The translations under genes were made by a program, and so were the position numbers. 64,000 bases of DNA from Bacteroidota bacterium (GTDB taxonomy: Bacteria > Bacteroidota > Bacteroidia > Flavobacteriales > Flavobacteriaceae): positions 84,027 to 148,026 of the forward strand of contig JAQCDS010000005.1 of NCBI GenBank assembly GCA_027620655.1, written 5' to 3'. This document shows positions 1 to 8,850 of this stretch, one piece after another. A model generated the notes under the pieces. That model was not told the origin of the DNA. It saw only the letters and a program-made list of their open reading frames with translations, and ran no database searches. Every line of letters begins with the position of its first letter. The first letter of the stretch is position 1.

Positions 1-210
1 ACCAAACTTGTTGGACGTTTTATTGCTCCTGCACCATTTTCACGTTTCAATTTGGAGCTCGATAGTGAATCTCCAGGAGCATTGGGACAATATATTGGTT
101 GGAAAATTGTACGTTCATACATGGAAAATAATCCTTCTTCATTACTGCAAATGCTTCAAATGAATGCACAAACACTATTTAACAAAGCAAAATATAAACC
201 AAAAAAATAA
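1..210 (+). CDS. gldB: GldB, gliding motility lipoprotein, C-terminal part
   Basis: The reading frame is open from the first base and ends with TAA at 208-210, giving the last 69 residues of a protein whose start is outside the window. The tail contains a GQYIGWKIVRSYME stretch that I recognise as the conserved end of GldB, a lipoprotein needed for gliding and type IX secretion in Flavobacterium. The stop codon overlaps the ATG of the next gene by one base (TAATG), which implies translational coupling. The following gene is gldC, the usual partner of gldB, and this supports the call strongly. Nothing can be said about the signal peptide or lipobox. Confidence 0.85.
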   Translation, partial: TKLVGRFIAPAPFSRFNLELDSESPGALGQYIGWKIVRSYMENNPSSLLQMLQMNAQTLFNKAKYKPKK

Positions 211-548
211 TGGCTAAAGCACACACTTCAAAAATTGAATTGAACGTAGAATTGGACGAAAATCGCATACCGGAAAAATTATCTTGGACAGCGCAGGATG
301 GTGGAATTTCAAATGCTGAGGCCAAAGCAATTTTTCTTTCCGTTTGGGATGCCAAGGCGCAAGAATCTTTACGCATCGATTTGTGGACAAAAGACATGCC
401 AGTGGATGAGATGAAATTGTTTTTTTATCAAACACTTACAGCCATGAGCGATACTTTTATGCGTGCCACACAAGATGAAAAAATGATGGCAACAATGAAG
501 GATTTTTGTGATTATTTTGCAGAAAAACTAGATTTAAAGAAGCCTTAA
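210..548 (+). CDS. gldC: GldC, gliding motility protein
   Basis: A 112-residue acidic soluble protein without signal peptide or membrane segment. The N-terminal pattern (short lead, SKIELNVELDENRIPEKLSW, then a DGG turn) matches GldC, a small protein encoded next to gldB in gliding flavobacteria and needed for efficient gliding. Its molecular role is not settled. The ATG overlaps the gldB stop by one base, so the start is well fixed. The gene ends 9 bases before the convergent rodA gene, with no obvious terminator between them. Confidence 0.88.
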   Translation: MAKAHTSKIELNVELDENRIPEKLSWTAQDGGISNAEAKAIFLSVWDAKAQESLRIDLWTKDMPVDEMKLFFYQTLTAMSDTFMRATQDEKMMATMKDFCDYFAEKLDLKKP

Positions 549-557
549 AACTACTGT

Positions 558-1838
558 TTACCAAACATTTAGACGATTTGAGTCTAGCTTTAGGAAAATA
601 AACACCAAAATTGTAAAAGCTAGAAGTCCAGATCCCCCATAACTAAAAAAGGGTAAAGGGATGCCTATTGTTGGAATAAGCCCCATTACCATTCCGATAT
701 TAATTAAAAAATGTACAAAAACAATAGAGGCTACTCCATAACCATAAGCTCTACTAAATTGTGATTTATGCCGTTCGGCCAAAAACAAAATTCTACTAAT
801 CATTAATACAAAAAGCACAACAACAATACTACTTCCCAAAAACCCCCATTCTTCTGCCACTGTACTAAAAATATAGTCGGTGTGTTGTTCTGGAACAAAT
901 TTTCCTTTAGTTCGTGTGCCTTCTTTAAACCCTTTTCCTGTAAGACCACCAGAGCGAATAGCTTGTTCAGATTGATTGAGATTGTAAGAAATATTACGTT
1001 TCATAATTTCCAGTTTTTCTGGGTCTTTTTCAAGCCTGAGCCAAACTTCAATGCGATCTTTTTGATGTTTTTGTAGTACGTTGTTAAAACTCCATTCTGT
1101 TCCAAAACTAAGCCCAGAACACAAAATGAGAATTAATACAGATAGTGTAATTTTTTTCTTTTTTCGCTTAAAAAATAATTGATAAATCACAATAAAACTT
1201 GCTACAATGCTTATGACAGTTAGCGCCGAAAATTTTAGAGTAGCAATAGTTATAATCAATAGTGAAGCGCCAAATAAAATGTATTTTTGTGGAATACCTT
1301 CTCTGTAAAATACAAATATTAGGCCTGCAAAAACAAGTGTACTTCCTGCATCATTTTGTAGTAAAATCAAAACGGCAGGGACTGCCACAATAAGTGCAGC
1401 ACGAAATTGATCCATACTGTCTTTAATATTGGTTTGAAGGTCACTCATGTATTTAGCTACGGCCAATGCAGTTGTAAATTTTACAAACTCACTAGGTTGT
1501 AACGTTGCTCCTCCAATTTCATACCACGACAAAGCCCCATTAACTTTTTTACCAAATACAAAAAGCCCTGCCAGCGCAGCTAATGATAACAAGTAAATAA
1601 TACTTGCAAAGCGTTCATAAAATTTTGCATCAATTGATAAAATAAGTACAATTGAAATAAATGATAAACCAATAAATACAGATTGTTTTCCGTAGGGTTC
1701 AGACAGGTCAAAATATGAACTAAAAGCACCGTCTGTAGAGGCCGATAAAATATTGAAATAGCCAAAAAGAACTAGGGCCAAATAAATCAAAACGACTACC
1801 CAATCCAACTGAAAACTATGTGCTCTATTTAAGTTCAT
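558..1838 (-). CDS. rodA: RodA, SEDS peptidoglycan glycosyltransferase
   Basis: A 426-residue polytopic membrane protein of the SEDS (FtsW/RodA/SpoVE) family. It polymerises lipid II into glycan strands of the lateral wall together with PBP2. Hydrophobic segments run through the whole protein. The family signatures LQPSEFVKF (about residues 115-125), the QNDAGS loop, the AEEWGFLG loop near residue 330 and the C-terminal GIPLPFFSYGGSGL motif are all visible. It is the last gene of the mreB-mreC-mreD-PBP2-rodA operon, and its start codon overlaps the stop region of the PBP2 gene by one base. The gene order and the PBP2 partner favour RodA over FtsW. Confidence 0.95.
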   Translation of the reverse strand: MNLNRAHSFQLDWVVVLIYLALVLFGYFNILSASTDGAFSSYFDLSEPYGKQSVFIGLSFISIVLILSIDAKFYERFASIIYLLSLAALAGLFVFGKKVNGALSWYEIGGATLQPSEFVKFTTALAVAKYMSDLQTNIKDSMDQFRAALIVAVPAVLILLQNDAGSTLVFAGLIFVFYREGIPQKYILFGASLLIITIATLKFSALTVISIVASFIVIYQLFFKRKKKKITLSVLILILCSGLSFGTEWSFNNVLQKHQKDRIEVWLRLEKDPEKLEIMKRNISYNLNQSEQAIRSGGLTGKGFKEGTRTKGKFVPEQHTDYIFSTVAEEWGFLGSSIVVVLFVLMISRILFLAERHKSQFSRAYGYGVASIVFVHFLINIGMVMGLIPTIGIPLPFFSYGGSGLLAFTILVFIFLKLDSNRLNVW

Positions 1839-3700
1839 TATTGATTGATTTTAAAGGGTTTGCCACTGTAAGGCTTTAAGTATTCATCTTCTAAATTTTT
1901 GTTTAAAACAAGACGTTCCATGTATTTTAAACTGACTTCACCTTTTAGATATTTTTCTATCATCAAACTTGCAATTCGTCCAGCCCATCGTGCGCCATAA
2001 TATCCATTTTCTACCAGTACAGCAATGGCTATTTTTGGATCTTCTTTTGGTGCAAAAGCAACAAAAATGGAGTGGTCAGTAAGCTGTGTTTTAACGCCAT
2101 CAATCTCTGTAAAATTTTCAGCGGTTCCAGTTTTTCCACAAATTTCAATTCCTGGGACTTTCAAAAAACTTGCCGTTCCTTTGGTGTACACTTGGTGCAT
2201 GCCTTCAATTATAGGTTCAAAATGTGTAGAATCAATTGAAGTTTCTTTTTTGGTTGTAAAATTTTTATCAATAGTTTCACCATCAATAGATTTGATGATA
2301 TGAGGGGTGTAGTAAAAGCCTTTGTTGGCAATTGCGGCTGTCATGTTTGCCAATTGAATGGGTGTTACCAAAATTTCACCCTGACCAATTGAATTCGATA
2401 AAATTGTAGTAGGTCCCCATTTGAAATCGGGGTACCAAGCATCGTAATAAGCACCGTCTGGAATATTTCCTTTTTTACCTACTGGCAAATCATTTCCCAA
2501 AAAGTTACCAAGACCAAAACTTTTAATGTGATTACTCCATATATCCATCCCCATTGAGGCATCATTATATTTGTCGATGGTTTTTCCGAATGCTGTCGCA
2601 AAATATGAGTTGCATGAATTACTGATTCCAGAAAACAAATTCCTGTATCCACCTCCACAATGGCATTTCATTACACGTCTATTTTTGCCATAAATGTATT
2701 TTTCAGCACAATAAATAGTTTCACGAGTTGTAATTACATTTTCCTGAAGTGCTGCTAGTGCCACCAAGGTTTTAAAAGGCGAGCCAGGAACATGCATTCG
2801 GATTAGCGCTTTATCAAAAAGTGGTCTATAGATAGAATCTGTATAAAGCTTGGTATAATTTTTTGAGCGTTCTCTACCCACCAAAAGTGCGGGGTTGTAT
2901 GATGGTGCAGATACTAGAGTTAATAATTCTCCAGAAGAAGGTTCGATAGCGACTATACCTCCCATTTTATTTTGCATCAATTGTTCTCCATATTCTTGAA
3001 GCGTTGCATCTATGGTAATTGTAATGTTTTTCCCAGGAATTGGAAGTGTATCAAATTGACCATTTTTGTACGAACCAATATCTCTGTTATAGATGTCTTT
3101 TTGAATATACTTTACTCCTTTTTCGCCACGCAATTCTTTTTCGTAAGATTTCTCAACACCTTGTTTTCCAATTAAATCGCCCAATTTATAATATCCATCT
3201 TTTGAAATATTATCGGGGGTGACTTCGGCAATGTAGCCCAAAACATTGGCGCCAATTTCAGTTTGATAGTCTCTTACAGCTCTTTTTTGCACATAAAAGC
3301 CTTTGAATTTTCGAAGTTTCTCAGACAAAAAAGCATAATCTTCTTTGGAAAGATGAGCTAAGAATATTGATGGTAATCGTGGAGAGTAGCGTTTAGCACG
3401 GTTGAAAGATTTTAAAAACTGAGCTTTATCGATGTCTAGCAATGAACAAAACATCAATGTATCAAGCGCCTCAACTACTCTTGGAATAACAACAACATCA
3501 TAGGTGGGTTGATTGGCGACAAGTAATTTTCCATTGCGGTCATAAATATAACCTCGTTTTGGGTGTTGATAGATTTTTCGAATGGCATTGTCATTTTCTA
3601 GACTATTAGATTCGTCTTGATAAACTTGCAAATAGAACAATCGTCCAACGAAGATAATACCAGTAAAAACTACAAATCCTAAGAGGAGAAATTTTCTCAT
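1838..3700 (-). CDS. mrdA: Penicillin-binding protein 2, elongasome transpeptidase
   Basis: A 620-residue class B penicillin-binding protein that cross-links peptidoglycan during lateral wall growth. An N-terminal membrane anchor (residues 3-24) is followed by the PBP dimerisation domain and the transpeptidase domain. Active-site motifs are present in order: SxxK as GSPFKT (about residue 312), SxN as SNSCN (about 362) and KTG as GKTGTAEN (about 517). The gene sits between mreD and rodA, overlapping mreD by 4 bases and rodA by 1, so expression is coupled. Context separates it from the division enzyme FtsI. Confidence 0.95.
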   Translation of the reverse strand: MRKFLLLGFVVFTGIIFVGRLFYLQVYQDESNSLENDNAIRKIYQHPKRGYIYDRNGKLLVANQPTYDVVVIPRVVEALDTLMFCSLLDIDKAQFLKSFNRAKRYSPRLPSIFLAHLSKEDYAFLSEKLRKFKGFYVQKRAVRDYQTEIGANVLGYIAEVTPDNISKDGYYKLGDLIGKQGVEKSYEKELRGEKGVKYIQKDIYNRDIGSYKNGQFDTLPIPGKNITITIDATLQEYGEQLMQNKMGGIVAIEPSSGELLTLVSAPSYNPALLVGRERSKNYTKLYTDSIYRPLFDKALIRMHVPGSPFKTLVALAALQENVITTRETIYCAEKYIYGKNRRVMKCHCGGGYRNLFSGISNSCNSYFATAFGKTIDKYNDASMGMDIWSNHIKSFGLGNFLGNDLPVGKKGNIPDGAYYDAWYPDFKWGPTTILSNSIGQGEILVTPIQLANMTAAIANKGFYYTPHIIKSIDGETIDKNFTTKKETSIDSTHFEPIIEGMHQVYTKGTASFLKVPGIEICGKTGTAENFTEIDGVKTQLTDHSIFVAFAPKEDPKIAIAVLVENGYYGARWAGRIASLMIEKYLKGEVSLKYMERLVLNKNLEDEYLKPYSGKPFKINQ

Positions 3701-4203
3701 TTTTCTTTTTGGCTAAAAAGTGTTTGCAATATAAGAGTAAGAAAAAGAGTAAAAACCCCCGAGCTTAAAGCTCGTGAAACAATCATATTTGTTTTTGTGC
3801 CATCAAAAACAACAAGTATAAACAAAATGAGGTGATGAATAAGAATCAATAATGCAAAATAGATTATGCGTTGCAAAATTTCAGAATCATTAAACTTAAT
3901 GGCTTGATATTCATATGCAGAACCAAAAGAAAATTTTAAAAATATTGGTCGAAAATAGGCAATTGACACACTTGCTGCAGCATGTGCGCCGCCAGAATCT
4001 AAAAAAATATCAATGATTAATCCTAAACAAAAACTAAAAAAAATAAAGCTGACTCTGTTGTTTTTAACAGGATATAATAGAATGAATAAAATATAAATAT
4101 AGGGGTTAATATTCCCAAAAAAATTCATTTGATTACAGATGAATACTTGAAATAAAATAAGCAAAACAAATCGAACCGTATTTGAAAACAATATGCTATT
4201 CAT
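3697..4203 (-). CDS. mreD: MreD, rod-shape determining membrane protein
   Basis: A 168-residue hydrophobic protein with about five predicted membrane spans. MreD is poorly conserved in sequence, and I identify it mainly by size, hydropathy and position between mreC and PBP2. It helps the MreBCD complex position the wall elongation machinery. It overlaps mreC by 8 bases and PBP2 by 4, typical of a tightly coupled operon. The phrase DIFLDSGGAHA inside a span is consistent with the Bacteroidota MreD family. Confidence 0.85.
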   Translation of the reverse strand: MNSILFSNTVRFVLLILFQVFICNQMNFFGNINPYIYILFILLYPVKNNRVSFIFFSFCLGLIIDIFLDSGGAHAAASVSIAYFRPIFLKFSFGSAYEYQAIKFNDSEILQRIIYFALLILIHHLILFILVVFDGTKTNMIVSRALSSGVFTLFLTLILQTLFSQKEK

Positions 4204-5002
4204 TGGCTGGATTTAGAGTTTGTAATTCATCAATATCTAAATTATTGATTACATGAACATGACGTAAATTGGTCATGTCATTAAATAATCGAACATTGAC
4301 AACATATAAGTCTTTGGTATCATTCAATTTGTAGGACTCTACTGTGCCTATAGGAATATTTTCTGGAAAAGTGTAAGAAAACCCACTAGTAACAATTGTG
4401 TCACCAATTGCTATTTCTGCCAAATCTTGGATATCATTCAGTTGAACAATGTTGTGGTTAATGCCATCCCAACCCAACGTTCCAAAATGATTGCTTTGTT
4501 TTATTTTAGCATTGATCTTACTTTTAGTGTTCAAAATAGACAGAACTCGGGCATATTTTGATGAGGTTTGGTCTATAATTCCAACAATTCCTTTGGAAGT
4601 AATAACTCCAAAATCTTCTTTAACACCATCATTTTCACCTATATCTAATGTGATGTAATTTTCTAAATACTGATAACTATTTTTATTCACTAGAGTTGGC
4701 GTAAGTTTGAATTTTTTTTCAAACTCCAAAGTGTCAATAATTTTAATTATTGAATTAAAAACCTGTGATTTCAACCAGTTATTTTCTTCAAGGAGTAGAG
4801 TATTTTCTTGTTTCAGATTGAAGTAATTTCCAATGCTTGAAAACACGCCGTGTATACTTCCAGAAATTTGATTTGATGAATTGAGTAATTTACTTTTATG
4901 ATAATCATGCGATTGAGTGGTAATCGTAAATGCAACTAAAAACAAAATCAAAAACAAGACTGTTGTCCTATTTTTAAAGAAGAAATTTAGGAGTTGTTGC
5001 AT
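4196..5002 (-). CDS. mreC: MreC, rod-shape determining periplasmic scaffold
   Basis: A 268-residue protein with one N-terminal membrane anchor (about residues 13-30), a coiled-coil region (about 55-90, with LKQENTLLLEENNWLKSQV) and a C-terminal beta-domain carrying family features such as DIGENDGV and GDTIVTSG. MreC links the cytoplasmic MreB filament to the periplasmic PBP2. It lies 10 bases after mreB and overlaps mreD by 8 bases. Confidence 0.95.
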   Translation of the reverse strand: MQQLLNFFFKNRTTVLFLILFLVAFTITTQSHDYHKSKLLNSSNQISGSIHGVFSSIGNYFNLKQENTLLLEENNWLKSQVFNSIIKIIDTLEFEKKFKLTPTLVNKNSYQYLENYITLDIGENDGVKEDFGVITSKGIVGIIDQTSSKYARVLSILNTKSKINAKIKQSNHFGTLGWDGINHNIVQLNDIQDLAEIAIGDTIVTSGFSYTFPENIPIGTVESYKLNDTKDLYVVNVRLFNDMTNLRHVHVINNLDIDELQTLNPANE

Positions 5003-5012
5003 GACTCAATAA

Positions 5013-6041
5013 CTATTTGATCAAGACACTCTTATATTTTACGATATTTTTTAGAACAATACCTGTTCCTCGAACAACTGCTCTAAGCGGGTCTTCGGCA
5101 ATGTAGACGGGGAGGTCTGTTTTTTGCGACAGTCGTTTGTCCAGCCCTCTAAGCATAGAACCACCACCGGCAAGATATATTCCAGTATTATAAATATCTG
5201 CAGCCAATTCAGGAGGTGTTTGCGAGAGGGTTTCCATTACAGAGTCTTCAATTCTAAGAATGGATTTATCCAATGCTTTTGCTATTTCACGGTGCGAAAT
5301 CTGTACTTGTTTTGGTTTTCCTGTTAGCAAATCTCGTCCTTGAACATTCATTTCATCTGGGGGAAGTTCTAAATCTTCTGTAGCAGCACCAATTTGAATT
5401 TTGATTTTTTCTGCAGTTCGATCACCCACATATAAATTGTGTTGTGTGCGCATGTAGTATATGATATCGTTTGTAAAAACATCACCAGCAACTTTCACAG
5501 ATTTATCACACACAATACCTCCGAGTGCTATAACCGCAATTTCGGTCGTTCCACCACCAATATCTACAATCATATTCCCTTTGGGTTGCATGATATCTAC
5601 TCCAATACCAATAGCTGCTGCCATGGGCTCATGAATGAGATAGACTTCTTTGCCGTTTACGCGTTCTGCAGATTCTTTAACCGCACGCATTTCAACTTCT
5701 GTAATTCCTGAGGGAATACAAATGACCATCCTCAAAGACGGAGCAAATAATTTTTTCTTTAGTGCAGGAATACTCTTGATGAACATACTAATCATCTGCT
5801 CGGACGCATCAAAATCAGCAATTACACCATCTTTGAGTGGGCGAATTGTTTTGATGTTTTCGTGAGTTTTACCTTGCATCAAATTGGCTTCTTTTCCAAC
5901 TGCAATAATTTTTCCAGAAACACGATCTCTAGCAACAATTGATGGACTATCAATAACTACTTTGTCATTATGAATAATGAGTGTATTGGCTGTACCCAAA
6001 TCGATGGCAATTTCCTCAGTTAAGAAGTCAAAAAATCCCAT
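5013..6041 (-). CDS. mreB: MreB, actin-like rod-shape protein
   Basis: A 342-residue actin-fold ATPase that organises lateral wall synthesis. ATP-binding motifs are clear: phosphate 1 IDLGTANTLI (residues 13-22), phosphate 2 DIGGGTTEIAV (about 160-170) and the adenosine motif YLAGGGSMLRG (about 288-298). The length is normal for the family. It is the first gene of the mreBCD-PBP2-rodA operon, so the operon promoter should lie in 6042-6137. I did not find a convincing TAnnTTTG element there. Confidence 0.97.
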   Translation of the reverse strand: MGFFDFLTEEIAIDLGTANTLIIHNDKVVIDSPSIVARDRVSGKIIAVGKEANLMQGKTHENIKTIRPLKDGVIADFDASEQMISMFIKSIPALKKKLFAPSLRMVICIPSGITEVEMRAVKESAERVNGKEVYLIHEPMAAAIGIGVDIMQPKGNMIVDIGGGTTEIAVIALGGIVCDKSVKVAGDVFTNDIIYYMRTQHNLYVGDRTAEKIKIQIGAATEDLELPPDEMNVQGRDLLTGKPKQVQISHREIAKALDKSILRIEDSVMETLSQTPPELAADIYNTGIYLAGGGSMLRGLDKRLSQKTDLPVYIAEDPLRAVVRGTGIVLKNIVKYKSVLIK

Positions 6042-6137
6042 AGGAAGTAAAAATTATGTTGGTGTTCTAAAAAAATATATGCTTAGGCGTAAATGTACTA
6101 AAAATAAATTTTAGTCAATCCTCAAAAAAGCATTTTT

Positions 6138-7670
6138 TTAATGCTTAAAGTGACGTGTTTTTGTAAATACCATTGCCACCTTATTTTCATTACAATAATC
6201 GATACTGAGTTGATCTTTTATAGAACCTCCTGGTTGTATTACTGCTGTAATTCCTGCTTGATGAGCAATTTCTACACAATCTGGGAATGGAAAAAAGGCA
6301 TCACTTGCCATTACGGCACCATTTAAGTCAAAATCAAAAGAGTTTGCCTTATGAATTGCTTGATTTAGAGCGTCAACACGACTAGTTTGACCTGTTCCAC
6401 TCGCACATAATTGTTTATTTTTGGCTAAAACAATTGTGTTGGATTTTGTGTGTTTACAGAGTTTTGAAGCAAAAAGTAAGTCTTCAATTTCTTCTTGTTT
6501 TGGACGAATTTTGGTAGTCGTTTCTAGTATTTCTTCAGAATCTGTAATGTTATCTTTGTCTTGCACCAAATACCCATTAAGACAAGTTCGGACCGAATTT
6601 TTAGGCAATTCTGTTAATTTTTGAATCAGTAAAATTCTATTCTTTTTGCATTTCAAAAGTTCTAAAGCTTCCGCACTAAAACTTGGCGCTATTACGACTT
6701 CACAAAATAATTTGTGGATTTCTTCGGCGGTTGCCAAATCAATTTCGGTATTGCATATTAGAACTCCACCAAAAGCAGATACAGGATCGCCGGCCAATGC
6801 ATCTACATAAGCTTGATGTAGGGTGTCTCTTTGAGCCAAACCACAAGCATTGTTGTGCTTTAGAATGGCAAAAGTTGGAGCTTCGTTTAAGAATTCGTTC
6901 ATTAAATTTACAGCTGCATCGACATCAAGTAAGTTATTGTAACTTAATTCTTTACCATGTAATTTATCGAACATTTTGTCAAAATTTCCAAAGAAAAATC
7001 CTTGTTGGTGAGGGTTTTCACCATAGCGCAATGTTTTTCCATTTTGCTCGCTTAATTTCAAAACAACTTCTTCGTTATTTTGGTTGAAATAATTAAAAAT
7101 GGCACTGTCATAGTGTGATGAAATATTGAATGATTTTGTAGCAAATCGTTGGCGATCTTCGTAAGAAATAGAACCATTATCTTTTGAAATCAAATCTAGA
7201 AGTTCTGCATAATCGTCTACTGAAGATACACACAAGACGTCTTTAAAGTTTTTGGCAGCAGCACGAATCAATGAAATTCCACCAATGTCAATTTTTTCAA
7301 TAATATCTTGATGACTTGCCCCAGAAGCAACAGTTTTTTCAAAGGGATATAGATCCACAATGACTAGGTCAATTTGTGGAATATTGAAGCTGTTCATTTC
7401 TTCTACATCAGAGGGGTTGTCTTGACGGTTCAGAATTCCACCAAAAATTTTGGGGTGTAGAGTTTTTACACGTCCACCCAAAATGGAGGGATAGTCTGTT
7501 ATATCTTCAACAGGGACAACATCAATACCAAGATCGTTAATGAATTTTTGGGTCCCACCAGTAGAATAAATAGTAACGCCTTGTTCGTTTAATTTTTTTA
7601 CGATGGGTTCTAGACCATCTTTGCTAAATACTGAAATTAATGCGGAAGATATTGTTTTGTTTTGGCTCAT
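6138..7670 (-). CDS. purH: PurH, bifunctional AICAR transformylase / IMP cyclohydrolase
   Basis: A 510-residue enzyme that catalyses the last two steps of de novo purine synthesis, formylation of AICAR and cyclisation to IMP. The N-terminal MGS-like cyclohydrolase domain (about residues 1-150) carries STGGT and the GGRVKTLHPKI motif. The C-terminal transformylase domain carries LRYGENPHQ (about 216), the KHNNACG motif (about 270) and DAFFPFPD near the end. Length is as expected. It is transcribed in the same direction as mreB but is separated by 96 bases, so it is probably an independent unit. Confidence 0.97.
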   Translation of the reverse strand: MSQNKTISSALISVFSKDGLEPIVKKLNEQGVTIYSTGGTQKFINDLGIDVVPVEDITDYPSILGGRVKTLHPKIFGGILNRQDNPSDVEEMNSFNIPQIDLVIVDLYPFEKTVASGASHQDIIEKIDIGGISLIRAAAKNFKDVLCVSSVDDYAELLDLISKDNGSISYEDRQRFATKSFNISSHYDSAIFNYFNQNNEEVVLKLSEQNGKTLRYGENPHQQGFFFGNFDKMFDKLHGKELSYNNLLDVDAAVNLMNEFLNEAPTFAILKHNNACGLAQRDTLHQAYVDALAGDPVSAFGGVLICNTEIDLATAEEIHKLFCEVVIAPSFSAEALELLKCKKNRILLIQKLTELPKNSVRTCLNGYLVQDKDNITDSEEILETTTKIRPKQEEIEDLLFASKLCKHTKSNTIVLAKNKQLCASGTGQTSRVDALNQAIHKANSFDFDLNGAVMASDAFFPFPDCVEIAHQAGITAVIQPGGSIKDQLSIDYCNENKVAMVFTKTRHFKH

Positions 7671-7692
7671 TTTTAGTGGAAATTTTAAGTTT

Positions 7693-7700
7693 CAAAAATA
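7693..7700 (-). promoter_or_regulatory. Candidate purH promoter -7 element
   Basis: On the minus strand this reads TATTTTTG, a full match to the Bacteroidota -7 element TAnnTTTG, and it ends 22 bases before the purH ATG. No TTG/TTTG is found at the expected 19-21 base distance, so the call rests on one element only. No purine riboswitch fold was recognised in the leader. Confidence 0.4.
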
Positions 7701-7779
7701 GGAAAATTAGGCGCAATTAAAATCGTGATTTTCATGAAATACAACATAATTTTTAAACAAAAACAGGAGTTATTAACAT

Positions 7780-8232
7780 CTAAAGCAATGTGGCGACTTT
7801 TGCACACACAAATTCCAGAAATTCTTCATCTTTTTTAGAAAAGGGGTCTAAAGTGTTAGAATCAATATCAATCTGTCCAATATTCTTTCCATCAACAAAA
7901 ATGGGAATTACAATTTCAGATTTAACCGTAATGCTACAGGCAATATAATTGTCTTGTGCTTTAACGTCTGGCACTACAAAATTTTTGTTACTCACCGCCA
8001 CTTGTCCACAAATCCCTTTTCCAAAAGGAATTATGGTATGATCTGTAGGTGCACCAGCATAGGGTCCTAGTTTGAGTTCGTTTTTATCACCATTTTTAAA
8101 ATAAAACCCTACCCAATCGTAGTAGGAAACTTCTGATTTTAGGAGGTTGCAAATTTCTAATAATGTATAATCAACATCTGAAGAATTTTCGATTAATTGT
8201 GTTATCGTTGGCTTTAAAGATTGTAAATTCAT
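7780..8232 (-). CDS. GAF-domain protein, free methionine-(R)-sulfoxide reductase-like
   Basis: A 150-residue single GAF domain protein. The sequence around PFGKGICGQVAV, the IACSITVKSEIVIPI segment and GQIDIDS matches the fRMsr (MsrC/YebR) family, which reduces free methionine-R-sulfoxide using active-site cysteines. Of the three cysteines of the E. coli enzyme, I can place those in the GICG and IAC positions. The first (IACVRIP in E. coli, from memory) is replaced in a DHTIIP segment. Reductase activity is therefore plausible but not certain, and a small-molecule-binding GAF protein is the alternative. It lies 109 bases upstream of purH on the same strand. Confidence 0.75.
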   Translation of the reverse strand: MNLQSLKPTITQLIENSSDVDYTLLEICNLLKSEVSYYDWVGFYFKNGDKNELKLGPYAGAPTDHTIIPFGKGICGQVAVSNKNFVVPDVKAQDNYIACSITVKSEIVIPIFVDGKNIGQIDIDSNTLDPFSKKDEEFLEFVCAKVATLL

Positions 8233-8332
8233 GTAATAAATTTTGTCAAATGTATTAAATCAAAAGATTAAACACGAGTTAAAGTTTATTTAATAATATG
8301 GGTGTTACAATCTTTGGTTTTGTAAAAATTTA

Positions 8333-8340
8333 TAAATTTG
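8333..8340 (+). promoter_or_regulatory. -7 promoter element just before the HYC_CC_PP gene
   Basis: TAAATTTG matches the Bacteroidota TAnnTTTG -7 consensus and ends only 4 bases before the ATG at 8345. Because transcription in this phylum starts a few bases after this element, the transcript would begin at or next to the start codon (leaderless). A clear -33 TTG at the proper spacing is missing. Confidence 0.45.
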
Positions 8341-8344
8341 CACT

Positions 8345-8758
8345 ATGAAACATTCTGTGTTCACAAAAATTATATCTACCACTATGGCACTTGCTGTGGT
8401 ATTATCCTCGTTTACTTTTAAAATAGAGCAACATTTTTGTGGGTCAAATTTGGTGGATGTTTCGGTTGTATCTAAAGTTGAAACTTGTTGTAAAGTTGGC
8501 GATCCAAAGGATAATACATTACAATTTACAGAAAAACCGTGTTGTACAACAATAAGTATCTTTGTAGATGGATTTGACAATTACCAAAACGCTTTTGTTT
8601 CTGAATTTACAACCCTGCCATTTTTTGTTGCAACACCATCTATTCAAATCCCTGTTGATTACATTTTTGAAACAGAATCAGAATTTTCGTATTCCAACTA
8701 CAATCCTCCGCCACTGATATTCGACATACAGCTGCGCGATCAGGTTTTTTTGATTTAG
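8345..8758 (+). CDS. HYC_CC_PP family protein, exported cysteine-rich
   Basis: A 137-residue protein with an N-terminal hydrophobic signal segment (residues 8-26). The order of features QHFCG (His30, Cys32), TCC (Cys47-48), PCC (Cys67-68) and a proline pair near the C-terminus (NPPPL) fits the Bacteroidota HYC_CC_PP family. Members are typically encoded next to TonB-dependent receptors and HMA-domain proteins, as here. Function is unproven. The paired cysteines and histidine suggest metal binding, most likely copper, at the cell envelope. It starts a three-gene run and is followed by the receptor gene after 92 bases. Confidence 0.75.
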   Translation: MKHSVFTKIISTTMALAVVLSSFTFKIEQHFCGSNLVDVSVVSKVETCCKVGDPKDNTLQFTEKPCCTTISIFVDGFDNYQNAFVSEFTTLPFFVATPSIQIPVDYIFETESEFSYSNYNPPPLIFDIQLRDQVFLI

Positions 8759-8850
8759 ATTATTTTTTTAAATCAAACTCTTTTTGGAGTATGTTGTATA
8801 CATCATTATGTATACCCCAATTCTTTAAAAATAATTTTAAATTTCTAATA

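Noticed and set aside
6683..7087. 134-codon open frame on the plus strand inside purH
   Set aside because: Antisense to the conserved transformylase region, rich in His/Cys/Leu of mirror-codon type, with no recognisable family.
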